From Cruorifilaria tuberocauda (lineage: Eukaryota; Nematoda; Chromadorea; Rhabditida; Onchocercidae), in the NCBI GenBank assembly GCA_013365365.1, contig JABVXU010000614.1, positions 1 to 31,404 of the forward strand: a stretch of DNA of 31,404 bases. The letters run 5' to 3'. Below are positions 12,286 to 24,744 of the stretch, piece after piece. The position numbers were made by a program, and so were the translations under genes. How positions within the stretch are numbered: the stretch's first letter is position 1; the number at the start of each line of letters is the position of its first letter. The notes beneath the pieces are model-generated. The model was not told the origin of the DNA, did no database searches, and saw only the letters and a list, made by a program, of their open reading frames with translations.

Positions 12286-15200
12286 TCAAAAACCACCAAG
12301 TTTTCTTAAAAGGCAAGTGAACTGAAGTGCACTCTTCGTACTGGCAATATCGCACAAATTTATAAGTGGCAAATAAAGATCCAAATTAAAAGTTTGTGGA
12401 TCAAGACGAGCCAAATTTAACATCTGAAACAAATGCTTAATATATAATTAATAAAAATCTTTAAAAGAATTGAGATAAAATCAATACTCCATGGTAAATC
12501 TAAATTTACAAACCAGATTATGCGGAAGAAGTTCAATTATTCTTCGCGTAGCTGCATTCTGCGGTGCAGTAGCCAAGGATACCACAAAATGATATATAAA
12601 TGTGATTGTACTCTATAAGAAATTTTACACTGTCAAATTATTTAAAATGTACGTCGAAAAGATACAAATCTTTTGATTGAGATTGTGGGAACAAAATCAT
12701 TGCCTCTTCAATTAGGATGAAAATTTCAGTTTTTCAAGAATAAAATGATTATCAAAAACCTGTATAATTGGTCCGTATTAATATAAAACTACGAGGGCAG
12801 TTTTTGGATGCTGACATGACAGAAATTTCTGTATCCTTCGACTGAAAAACTTGCATTGAAACTACCCATAATAAATTTACCTTCAAATGTCCAGCTCTAG
12901 TTTCACGAACGAATTTTTCAAAAATCACTAAAACAGAACGTTCCACAGGATTTCCTTGATCGGTCTCTCCATCGTCATCCTCATCACCTTAAAAAAAATG
13001 GTATCTAATCATGGAAAAATAAATCGATAAAAAAAATAAATAAACCTTTGTCTTTGAAAATCGATGGGAAATACGAATTTCAGCAAAACTGAATTCCGAT
13101 TCTCTGAAAAAAGCACTAACTCCTTTTCCTTTCTACGCACTCTCCTCTTGCGATTCGTGTTTGCCGTTCCTTTTGCTGTCTCCAATACGCGTGCATAGCA
13201 AGTTGCAAACAGTGCACAAGAAACCGTGCAGACACCAATGCTTTTGGTTCTACGCAACCTAAATGATAAATAAATCTTACAAGGAATCAAAAATTAAATT
13301 TCATTCATTAGCATATTTGAGAAACAAAATCTTTCACCAAAATCGATGTTCTGCTCAAAAATATATTCAGTGATGCTGCGAGCAAAACTAAGCATGCAGG
13401 GAACCGGTGACATAATACCAGCAGCAAGACATAATTCACTAGCACACAACATTTCATCATTTGTCGATAGTTTTAACATCGCGTTTAACCAGACCTAAAT
13501 AAGTCAATGTCTACACCTTTATATCATAGAGAAGCCATAAAAAATAATTAATGAATTTTAATATGGGAAAAATCACTAAAGCCATTAAAACTGCTATGTA
13601 TTTAGATGTCGAATTTTCTGGAGTGATGTATACAATCATTATTGCATAAATTTACAAAATGCTTAGTCGCGTGAACTAACGATAATAATTCTCTTAAAAA
13701 AAAAATAAAATTACCTACCATGCACCAATTCTCAACAACACCGGCCTTATTACATCTGTCAACGAGTTGCAGAACATTAGGAGATCCCCAGGCTTGCTGT
13801 CGAGCATAAGTAAATGCTTGTTTCAACATTTCTGCATCCGATGACTACAAGTAATATGCTTAAAAACATGTAACTTTTAAACAATTTCTACGAAAAAACC
13901 AAAATGAATACACGAAAAAAAATAAAACCTGAGCATTAGTGGCTGGTAATGTGAATGGTACAGTGGGTAGCTTTCTCTTCGCACAATTTATGATCCATGT
14001 AAATCTCGGGTCGCGCAAACGATCACAAATGGAAAGATCGTCTAACGTACGACGGCAAGTAGCTGATGTTAGCACCATGCTTGAATATTAATATGTTTTT
14101 AATTTCAACAAAATTGCCATTTTTTTCGTTGTACTTGAAAAAGCCAACATAATTGCTTCAAATAAAATTAATAATACCGTTCTTGTTGTGTGTGATTTAG
14201 CTGGTGCGGATATTCGAGGGTCCGAATAAAAGACTTCACCAAACTCTGGCGTGGACTGGTTACAGGCTGTGAACACATCCACTGGACTAAGCAAACGATC
14301 ATAAAATTAGCATCGTCTCGAAAAGCATGCAGAACATTCTGCAATTTTCTCCAAAATACTACGTACTAGAAGTCTATTATATATGGCATGTGATCACACA
14401 TTAATCATGTATATGTCTCATGATGTTAAGACACTTTTTGCGTAAAATTAATGCATTTAGAATATTTGCTCGAAATACAGTTTTAGCGCACTAAAACCAT
14501 TAAAATTCTAATCTTCAACAGCTAGAATATCGAAAAGAGTTCACAGTCATCCGGCTATAATAAAATATAGTTACTTTAATATTCTCATGGAGGTGTTCAT
14601 AATTTTCAAATTTCGTCATTCTGAAGTCGTCCAGAAGAATCTCACCAATAATTGGTACAAAATCAACCAATTCAGCATAATTTACCCTAAAAATGGTTAA
14701 AAAACCTACAAATAAAGAAATATTCATGATATTGCTAATATTTCCATGAAGCATTAATTGTGTTTTATTTAAAATAGTGTCAAAAAACTTGAACTGACGT
14801 TCTTGGATCCCAAAACGGTTGACCATGCTTCAACATATTAACGCGATCAATGAATGCTGCCTTCTGTTCATTAGTGTAAGCGTTTGATAAACCGGAACTA
14901 TCAGCTGCTGTCCAACCATAATGTGATGCAAATTTATAAAAGCATGACTGAGTATTATCCATTCCACGAACTGTTCCATTTACTAGCTCGCTAGGTCGCT
15001 ACAGAAGAAAATTACTAAATTCAAAATAATAAAAACTAATAATAATACTGCTCCAATGAAATTTATTGTAATTCGTACAACGATCCTTAATATAAGTATT
15101 TAATAGAAGTAATAAAAACTATCAAATATGAGAATTCTTCCGGACACTTAAAGCAAAACAGAAATTACTAACAAGATCATCATATATGAAACGAATTCGG

Positions 15201-18200
15201 GTTAATAAGATAAATGAAAGGTTGAAAGCGAGAGCACGCTGACGTTCATCATCCATATCTAAACCTTCTGCTGGCCGTTCACTTTGTCCATTGATCCTAT
15301 AGGATTTTATAAAATCAAATAAAATTGTAATTACGATTTCCAAATAATCTAAGATTTTAAAATAACTTAAGAATTTAAAAGATTTATTATGGTAGATCAC
15401 CTTCATGCACATTGCTATATCGATCAAAACTACACAGAAAACGAAACCAGCTTTAGAAAAAGAAAAAAACTTACATCGCAAGTTTCGAACTGAAATAAGT
15501 CAAATTACCATCAGCACAGAATGATGCACAAACGGAATCAAATGTAAAAAGTCCTCCACTACCACTAGCAAGTTTCAAGAGAACATTTATCACAGCATTA
15601 TTAGGTTGTCTTAATATCTGAAATGGTTACTCTTTATGATGAGACTTTTTTGCTACATTGAGTAAGAGAGAAAAAACACAAAACAAACCTTGTCTACAGC
15701 CATTTTAGCTGAATTTGCTCGCAATATAAGTGGCTGGTGTACCGGTGTGGAAGACGTTTGTGCAAGCATCTGGTAAAGCTCTGGCCAATACTGCGATCTA
15801 AAATTCAAGATGGACGGATATGCTTCAATTTAAAATTGAAATTCCTTATTTCAAAGAAAACGCTTTCGAATCCCACACACGTACCATAGGAATTCTGATC
15901 TGAGACAATTATTACGCTTTATAAAGTCAAATTACGAGAGGCAACAGAACAAATCTCTTTCACGCATATATTAAATAACAATAATCCTATCATTAATAAA
16001 GTTTCTGTAAGTACTATGTATACTTGATGTAGTGATATGCTAACGAATTTATTGAAGGCCAAATAATGAGTGAAAATGAACATACAAAGTCGGAACTTAG
16101 TTAATAAAATTGATGAAATTCGTAATTAAAAACGGCATTTTATGATTCTTAAAAACCTGTACATTGTATTTAAGTCCTATTTTAAATACCTTTTTTCAAG
16201 TAAATTTTTCAAAACGCCTTCATCGATGACACCTGCTGCGGCCATTTGTTCTAATAAATGTTGAAATGTATTTGTCTTCGTTTTCATATCTACCTAAAAA
16301 ATATCACTGAAACCAATGATTTCACAACGAATGAGCAAAATTTTTTCCTTATTAAATTAATTTATATCAATATTAATTTTAAACGATAAACAATCAAAAT
16401 TGAGTAATCTTTCAATTTTTTACGCGATACTATAATGTTTAATGCAGAATGTTAAATACAAATTAAAATTTACCTGATTTAAAAGAGTTTTATTATCGCA
16501 AATTGTATCAAGCGCAGTGATTAAATCATCAAGTGGAGCACCAAGAATTAATAGATGCTTGACAATCTGCGGAAGTTTCACGTAATAAAATGCTTGGGAT
16601 GCTACCAGCTCCTCACCTAATGATTCTTTAGCATCAAGCTGAAAAATGGTAAGCAAAATATGTCTTCTATCAAAAATAATATCTTAAATCAATAACTGCT
16701 AAATCGACTTAAATAAAAACGCAAACAAATCATACCATAATTAGGAGAGATGCTCGTATCATATCTTCAAACATTTTTGGGAATGGAAATTCAAGAATTT
16801 CAGCAAGTTCGAAAAAAGAATCCGCCATTTGATCCACTTTCTTAGTCATTCTGAATCCTTCGAATACCGAAACTAATGTCAGAATTGCTGGATGAGACTA
16901 CAAATTGATTGAATAGCTCATTAACTATATCAATCAATCACCTTATTTGACACATCAACAACTTCTAAATTAGTTAATTAAGATCTTGCTTTGTAATTGA
17001 AATTAACTTGAAATTAACTTTGTAATTAACTTGAAAGTGTACAGAAGTAATATCATAAATTAATTCTACTTATAATAACGTAAAGCTGCTACCTGTTTGA
17101 CTAAACCACCAAGATTGTCTTCGATTCGTTCTGCTGGTGAAGTGCCGAATTGCTGCAAGGCCTCAATCATCGTTTTTAATTCTTCGCAATCAGGATAACT
17201 TTGTGCAAATGAAACAGCAGCTTCGACAACATAATTTACACTCTCTAAAAAAATATAATATTCAATGTTAGATAAGATACATGGAATTAAAATGACTTAA
17301 AAAGCGTAAATGTCAGCAAAAATTGCAAGAGGTTGGAAAAGTTAAAATTTTTTGAGAGGGAGACAAAAAAGAAAATTTATCATTAAGACAAAGCTAAACA
17401 GCCAAGAATTCTAAAAAGAGTTTCCAGCAATTACCTATGACTGCATTGTGGTTCTTTTTACTTCAAAATAATGTTCATAAAGAAGAACACAAAACAGAAA
17501 AGAAAGATGAAAAGAAGAATTTATAAAAACCATTCCATGAATACATGCCAAGAACAAGAAAACAAATGATAGAAAGAAAAATCACATAATATGAAATATG
17601 AAATCATTATAACACCAACCTGCACCAATATGTTCATGAATGTACAGCAAAGCACGAACAAATTTGCTATTTGCATACGCACAAGCACACTGAATAAGTG
17701 CCTGAGTGCTTCGTTCATTTTCATTTTTTAAAGAGTATTCTAAAGCCAATAAGCACCAATTTAAAACAGTCATCAGTGATCCCGATAACTCCAAACACTC
17801 TTTTTCCGATGTGTAATTACACCTAAAAAATTTTAACTCACAGAATCATAATTACACTGATACATTTTCGCTGAAATATTAAAAACTGAAAACTTAAAAC
17901 AACGTTACAATTTCTGAAATATTACTTCAGCAATGGAACTGAATTTCGTAAAATCGTAGCCAGAGCTTCAATGCAATATTCACGTGAAAACTGCCGAAAC
18001 TCAGCAATCACTTCAATGAAAACAGCCCATCGAAGTACCTGAAAATTCATCTCATTCAATGAGGGGAAATTAAATGAAACTAATAAATCAAATTAAGAAT
18101 TCCTATCAGTTTTTTCTGACTATGAAAATCTTATTTTCCAATAAATAGAAGCATTTCCTGGAGCGATATAAAAAATTAAAGAATAAATAACACCATTCAC

Positions 18201-18716
18201 GGTGAACTTAATAATTTACTAAAAGTTGAAAAACAATCCGAGAGCTAAAAACAAAACAGCAAATACCTCTGCTTTCACCAATGCTTCCAAACAAGAAAGT
18301 ATTCGTTGATTAGGTGTCACTGATGCCGTAGCAAAACGAAGAAGCGTTGCTAAATTTATCATTCATGATAAATGAGATACAAGAAATAGCACAGGTCCCT
18401 GGCTATGTACTTATTTTACACTATTCTATTTAAAATGCTATCAATGTTATTGATATATTTACAATTTTAATTAAAAAAAAAACACCTACATGTGTGGTTG
18501 TTCATTAACATAACTAATTTTACGTTAAGCTTTAATGATTAAAAACTTACAAGCGATAGCTCTGTATTGCTGTTCATTGCAACCACATGTTACTATGCGT
18601 TTTTTCAAGAAAGCACCAAATTCAATTGATGACAATCCTTCAGCATGAACACGAGTTACCAGACTTGTCACCCAATTTAAATCCGTTTGTTGTTTTTCCT
18701 CGTTTATTACTCCCAT
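12286..18716 (-). CDS. MED24: Mediator complex subunit 24 (MED24), 21 exons
   Basis: Coding exons, in gene order: 18716-18551, 18349-18267, 18038-17926, 17822-17620, 17244-17093, 16897-16736, 16638-16474, 16293-16190, 15797-15689, 15617-15475, 15296-15173, 14998-14799, 14686-14575, 14365-14178, 14079-13929, 13844-13719, 13494-13338, 13258-13121, 12987-12881, 12612-12514 and 12423-12286. All phases agree and the product is about 979 residues; human MED24 is about 989. Colinear matches to remembered human MED24 include FSREYCIEAL (human FSRDLCVQAL), AFYYVKLPQIV (AFTFLKIPQVL), QPLILRAN (QLILRAE), RALAFNLSFILL (RALLFDISFLML) and QERMVL (NERVVI). MED24 is a helical, non-enzymatic tail-module subunit that transmits activator signals to RNA polymerase II. 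The start at 18716 follows an acceptor at 18733 and gives a human-like N-terminus, but an upstream exon is not excluded. It lies antisense between the two Otx genes. Confidence 0.87.
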
Positions 18717-18734
18717 TTCAGGTACATACGACCT
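18717..18734 (-). other. Splice acceptor and short leader before the MED24 start
   Basis: On the minus strand, TTGAATTTCAG ends at 18733 and is followed by 16 bases before the in-frame ATG at 18716. This fits trans-splicing of a spliced leader close to the start. The leader contains an out-of-frame ATG (18727). If instead an upstream coding exon exists, it must end in phase 2; I could not find a convincing one. Confidence 0.4.
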
Positions 18735-19500
18735 GAAATTCAACTGATTTTAACATCATTTACTTCCATCACTGATAAATTCCTGATTAATAGTAATAAA
18801 AAAAACCAATATTTTAATATACTCAAGTATTACTTTGAGAAAATACGCAAAGTTTAGTTCAAATATAGCCGGAAATACTACATGATGAGCCGGATCGATT
18901 TAATTAAGTAAAAAAAGCTTAGCAACTTTAAATTCATTTCAATTACTTCATATTATATGAGCAATGAAATGACCTACTATCTCACTTATTGCAATACTTA
19001 TCCTTTCATTTCATCCCCTAAATACTTTCCCGAATTCTTCCCCGACTTCCCACCTCACACCCCGCCTACTCCCAAATATGTCCCATCCACTTGTTCATAA
19101 ACAGCCAAGATCCAGTTCTCTAGCAATACGTGATGCAACCAGGCTACTATGAAAAGTACTAGTTTCACTTCGAACATTTGATGAATTTTCCTCAAAAAGG
19201 TTATCATGGTTACGGTTATCACGGTTACACGGTCATCACGATTACAAAAAGGTTATCGCGGTGGATCTCACGTATATCTTAAATTCTGATCTCACGTATC
19301 TTATTCAGTTAAGTAAAAATTTCCGATAAGAGATGAAAACGTAATTGTTATAATAAGCTTAAAAATCTAAGCACAGAAATCTTTCATAGCCATAATTTTC
19401 AAATTACTAACGATTGGTAATAAACAAATAAATTTTTTTTACTTACCAATTTCTTTCTTCCGGAATTCTTTCCGGAAATTCCGTATGATTAAATCCAATC
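18735..19500 (-). promoter_or_regulatory. Putative MED24 upstream regulatory region
   Basis: Upstream of MED24 on its own strand lie a G-rich stretch (19015-19084), GGTTATCAC repeats (19199-19260), two GATCTCACGTAT copies near 19265 and 19290, and two TTCCGGAA palindromes (19458-19477). All stand out from the AT-rich background. Assignment as promoter is from position only. Confidence 0.4.
19199..19260. repeat. GGTTATCAC/GGTTAC short tandem repeats
   Basis: GGTTATCAT, GGTTAC, GGTTATCAC, GGTTAC, GGTCATCAC, GATTAC and GGTTATCGC follow one another with small spacers. Confidence 0.75.
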
Positions 19501-20166
19501 GATCGCATTAGAAAACAATAATATCCTAAACCATTTAACGTCAGGTATTATTCAATTGATATCTACTTAATTTACGATTTCATAGTAATTACTTAAGATT
19601 CCTCGGAAAAGCTTATCACTCTATTATTCGAGAATATCGATTCCCCTGGATTGTTTTTTTGAAAACAGGCGAAACAGGGAATTCAGGGAATTCATGAAAT
19701 GATGAGAATTTGTTTACTTTCAAGATTTAATCATAAAACAATGTTTACTTTACTGTTACATGAATTATGAATTCATTGCATTTAATGGAAGTGAAAAAAG
19801 GAAGTTACATGTGAGATTTATTGTAATACAATAATATTACGTCATATTTCCTGTATGCTATCAACGGAAATTCATACCGTTCTCTTAACCGTATACACTA
19901 AATTCCGGAAATAATCCTTGCATCAATTTTGTACTTAATTGTAATAATTATTTACACGTTAATCAGTAAGTATATTACTACTTACTCTCTGTTCAATTTC
20001 GAACGGTGAATATTATTTAGAATTACTTTAAATCAAAAACATTGAACAAAATAAAAGACGATGATGTTTCAGCACGATAAAGAAGAAAAAAAAAACTTAC
20101 TTAAAAACGTTTACTTAGAAAAAGAAATTACCTAGAAAGAGTTACCTTACATCAAAAAAAAAAATC

Positions 20167-20318
20167 ACTTAAAATTATCTGTAGAGAAACGTTTAAAATG
20201 TCGGCACATTATAGAATGGCTAATCAAAAAGTTACTTTACTTACTTAAAATTATATCTCCAGAGAAAGTTTTAAATGTCGGCGGCACATTATATAGAATA
20301 GCTAATCAATATTTAATT
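20167..20318. repeat. Tandem duplication, period about 76 bp
   Basis: ACTTAAAATTAT, AGAGAAA, AAATGTCGG, GGCACATTATA and GCTAATCAA recur in order from 20167 and from 20243. The second copy carries an extra CGG and TA. Confidence 0.8.
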
Positions 20319-22217
20319 AATGTTAATGAGGTGACATTTTGACGCCATCGAATTCTTTCAATCGTGTCACTGGGAAAAATAGCAAAAACAAAGGTATGCA
20401 ATTCGAAATATACTACAGTAATCGGTAACTTCACACAGTGATTAATTAAGGATAATCTAATTAAGGCGACGGCTAGTCTTGCATCAAACAATTATACCTT
20501 TTTAAAATCTGTGAATTATTTCTTTTAATTGATTGATCCGTCAATTAGGATTAGGTAAACAAAACTATTTTCGCTTCGTTGTTTATTATACTAAAAACTT
20601 GATGATGTCATGGAGAAATTATCCTGATCACCAGAATGACGCCAATCATGATCGTTTTAAAATGTATTCATTGATTATTTATGTGATTCATGCTTTTTAT
20701 CAGTTCATATCTTATCCTTACTTACCTTTATTTTTTACATTTGCTAATAATGCTTAAGTCATTTTCATTAAGGCATTCTTTAGGGTTTTAATCTCTGTTA
20801 ATCTTCTGTAATCAATCTTAATCAATTCATGATAATCAATTCAAATCTGTCAAATTCATCAGTGCAAAATATTTTATACTCGATATCATGCTTTTTCATT
20901 TTTAACTCATTTCATTTTAACTTACTTTAACTCATTTTTTAATTTTTTATTCACGAAATTTTTTTTTGAATTTTCATCATATCACGAATCTTTAAATGAT
21001 AAAAACTATGTTTAAATTATATTCTTCAACTTATTTTAAATTAAAAAATTTCATTATTATGAGGAACCGTAGTGCATATTTATCAGTGTAAAGTTTAGCT
21101 AAAATTAAAATCAAAACTAAAATTAAAATTAAAGTTTAGCTAAAATTTAGTTAGAAATACTTTTTTACGTTTTTATATATTTTTATTTATTATGAATTTA
21201 ATATTATAGACACTATAATATTTTCGCCTGGAAATTTTTTTACTGAAAATTTCGATATTTCTCAAACAAGTTAAATTTTGCAACATTTAAGTATTATTTC
21301 TCTCTGTAGGAAACTGAGCTAATCAATTGCTATCACTGCAAAAATTCTCATTCATCTCGAGATTTATCACCCGAGATTTTAAGCAATCTAATAATTTGTG
21401 ATGACAAAGTACGGTGTCGTATGAAGCAGTTTTGTAGGACTTGCATAACGAATTCATAACGAATATACCACCTGCAATCATTTTTTTTTTTTAAGGCCAT
21501 GAAATTTGAGATGAAATGGGATAATCTCAAAATTATTAGCCATCAAGGATATTTTTTCGATCGCTCTTCCTCCTCTCCTCTTCACCTCTAAACTCTTCAG
21601 CGAGAAGTATTAAACAACAGTAAATGAGTAAAATCAATATTCTTAACGGAAGTGTAATTTTTAGGATTCCATAATTTTAAGTTAAAAAATTCAATAAAAT
21701 TATTTTCCATCAAAAAAATTTGAAATCAATCATAATCATGATTGCAAAAATGATTATTTTTCTCATTGTACATTATTGCCATATTACTTATCAACCTGAA
21801 ATTGTTGAATTTCCCTCTACTAATTCTTACTTATTCGACCTGTACCAATATACATTAAATTCAATTGCAACAATTTCCCTCTATCAATTCCTAAATCAAT
21901 TCTTTTTTTGTTTAATTAATTATGAACAGAATATTAAGTACTAAATTAATTTTCGAACAATCATATAAGTGATTACTTTATCACTTTATCAACTTTGTCA
22001 CTAGCTATTAACTTTAGCTTTACTAGCTAATAACTTTAGCATGAAATTTATTAGCTATCTAACTTTAGCACAAAACTTTTTGATTAAATTTCATTATCAC
22101 AAATCTTTTATCATTTCCGCTTTTCAGATAATAAAATCATTTTGTCAAAAACATAATCATGATAATGAGTTGTAATAAAGAAAGGTGTGAGTAATTAACG
22201 ATTTTTGATTAGTCATG

Positions 22218-22242
22218 CATCATCATCATCATCATCATCATC
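22218..22242. repeat. CAT trinucleotide run
   Basis: Eight consecutive CAT/ATC units. Confidence 0.9.
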
Positions 22243-24460
22243 CAATCGATCAGAGATGAACGATATGAAACGGTAGGATCTATTTCGCTCCGAAAATTAC
22301 CTTCTTTTTTTTTTTTTCAACCGGAAAAAGGCGGATCATTGATATCACACCTGCCTTTATGCCATATGCTAACATCAAAGACATTCCTACCTCAATCAAC
22401 TTGCACCTTTTTCGTCGAGAGATATACTTGTGGCAAATTGTTTGCGGCCAATTAAGAGTTTCCTAATTTTGCTGCAGTCGGATTATCCCACTAATTTACC
22501 TGCTCATGTCACTCAGAAGTGTCGCTTTGATACGATCGGAAATAAATGGAAGCGTCCATGACATACAGCTTGAGATATTCACTTTGATAAGTAAAATTTA
22601 TGATAAAGGCGATCGTTTAATGATTACCTAAGCGATTGATTGGTTAGTAGTAGTTTTTTTATGAAATTTAAATAGATTACCAATTTCATAATGTATTTAA
22701 GATTTCTACATATAATTCCAATTCCGGATGAACAAATTATCCGCACATTTAATATGTAACTTTAATTTCAAAAGTTAATCATTCGTTAGTCGTAACTTTC
22801 CAGCTATAACTTTATTTATCTTTTCCCTCTTTTTCCTTATCTCTCTCTCTCTCTCATTTCTGGATTTTGTAGTAAGTTCTGTAATAAGTTTGTTAGATTT
22901 CATCTTAATACAAATAAGTAAAACAACTATTTTTCGTGATAGAGTGATTTTAAAAAAAGCGACATCTGAGATAAATTCACTATTACTTAAAGGAACTCAT
23001 AATATTAATTTAAATTTCTACTTTTGAACCATTGATAAACCGTAACAATTAGTTTGAAAAATATTTGAATAACTTTCAACATAGCTAAATTTCACCAAAA
23101 TACAGAACTTTGATAACTTAGCTGATAAACTTAAGTAATATCTATGATGTCAAAGTATAATATCAAAGCAAGAATATAAAAAGTTTTATTTTTTCTGGAT
23201 AGCTTATTCATTCACAGGCGATCACAAATAAAGGTCAATTCAGCATTCAGTGACGTGTAAAACGGGATATGAATGTCTTCTGATATACTCTGCAGGGGAT
23301 ACCTTAAGTCCAGTTATTGTTTCACTTACAGGTAAAACCCATAATCATCCAGTACTAACAACTATTACAATGAAGAAGAAGAAAAAAAAAAAGTATATAG
23401 GAACTTGAATAACTAATACCTTAGTACCAACTGTCATTTGACTAAAATATTAATCCGTTCCGTTATACCATCAATCATCATCATATCAGATAAGCTCCTG
23501 TTTACTGTATTACGTAAGTAATTATGATTTCTGAATAAATTACAATCGATTGTAAAATAATATGATAAAATTATAATAATTATAGATAATCACAAATTAT
23601 TTTCAAAATTATTGGATAAAATTTTTTTTTGCAAAAATCATTAATTTAGGTCATCGAAGAATTAATTAAGTTGGAAATACAGAAATAACAATTTCTTCTC
23701 AAATTTCTAATTTACGATTTTTTCTCTTGTTTCGATAATAATATCGCGTTCCGGTTTTTACCTGAATTTAAAAGTAATTAATTAATGAAAAAAGTTTTGA
23801 ATACATTATTTTCTTCAGTAGCTATAAAAATTAAACTAATCGCATAAAAATGATGATTAAAAAATCATGATCACAATAAAAAATCATGATTATACGATCA
23901 GATAAAATCTAAACGTAAATAAACTCTTTTTTTAAATTAGATACTTTTAAAATAATTTAAATAAATTCATAAATTTAACCCACTTAATCTATTTCACAAT
24001 TTACTCTTTCCAATTCAAATAATATCAAATTATCATTTAGACATAATTATCAGTTTTATCAGTGATAATTTATCATTTAATACTTAATCGAAATATCAGA
24101 ATACTTGAATAATTCTATCCTTTAATACTGCTAAATGTGATACGGTGGCATCGAATAATGCTGCTGGGCGTGGTCAACAGCGAAGCATCATGCAATCATT
24201 TCATTCGTTGGGCGTGTCCATTTTAATCGCCAAGCTATTCGCAAAGTTATTTTAGCTAACGAATTATTCAGGAAAAGATCAGAGAACAGAAGGTTGCCAT
24301 ATATAACCTTTAAATTTTTATTTTTAAATTTCATTTAAGGAGTAATGAAGTAAAGGAAAGATTTCCAGGTTTTCTCTCACTTTTACTTTTTACTTTAATT
24401 TTGTGCATGTTTATTATTCAAATTTTGTATTTTTGATCATATCGGCGTGCATTTATTCTC

Positions 24461-24744
24461 GAAAATACATCAATTTTGAATAGATAAATCATTTACTTAT
24501 GCTTACTCTAAGAGCTTACTTCATTTATTCCAAAGAGTTAATTAATTAGCTTTGAACGGAATTTTTTGGATGGAGAAATGAATTAGTTTCGTAGTTTTAC
24601 TGGAAAATAGATCAATTTTGAATAGATAAATCATTTACTTATATTTACTCTAAGAGCTTACTTCATTTATTCCAAAAAATTAATTAATTAGCTTTGATTG
24701 GGATTTTTCAGATGGAGAAAATAATTAGTTTCATAGTTTTAAAA
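24461..24744. repeat. Two tandem copies of a 142-bp unit upstream of gene B
   Basis: GAAAATA(C/G)ATCAATTTTG, then TAGATAAATCATTTACTTAT, TCTAAGAGCTTACTTCATTT, TTAATTAATTAGCTTTGA and ATGGAGAAA recur from 24461 and from 24603. High identity points to a recent duplication, about 0.7-1 kb upstream of gene B. Confidence 0.9.

Noticed and set aside
13009..13290. Long minus-strand frame reading LRRTKSIGVCTV
   Set aside because: Wrong frame of MED24 exon 18; the frame reading SARFLVHCLQLA matches the family and fits both neighbouring phases.
14088..14294. Minus-strand frame reading SPVDVFTACNQS
   Set aside because: Out of frame; the exon 14178-14365 frame (FMIVCLVQWMCSQP) matches human MED24 and fits the phases on both sides.
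14555..14574. A 20-base GT...AG stretch after MED24 exon 13 as a mini-intron
   Set aside because: Far too short for an intron, and the following frame soon stops; the acceptor at 14366 gives a long family-matching exon in the right phase.
15860..15880. TTTCGAATCCC resembling a tRNA B box
   Set aside because: The flanks form no T-stem and no A box or acceptor stem is found; it lies in a MED24 intron.
20533..20757. 74-residue plus-strand open frame
   Set aside because: No family resemblance and low-complexity hydrophobic tail; no supporting start context or neighbouring exons.
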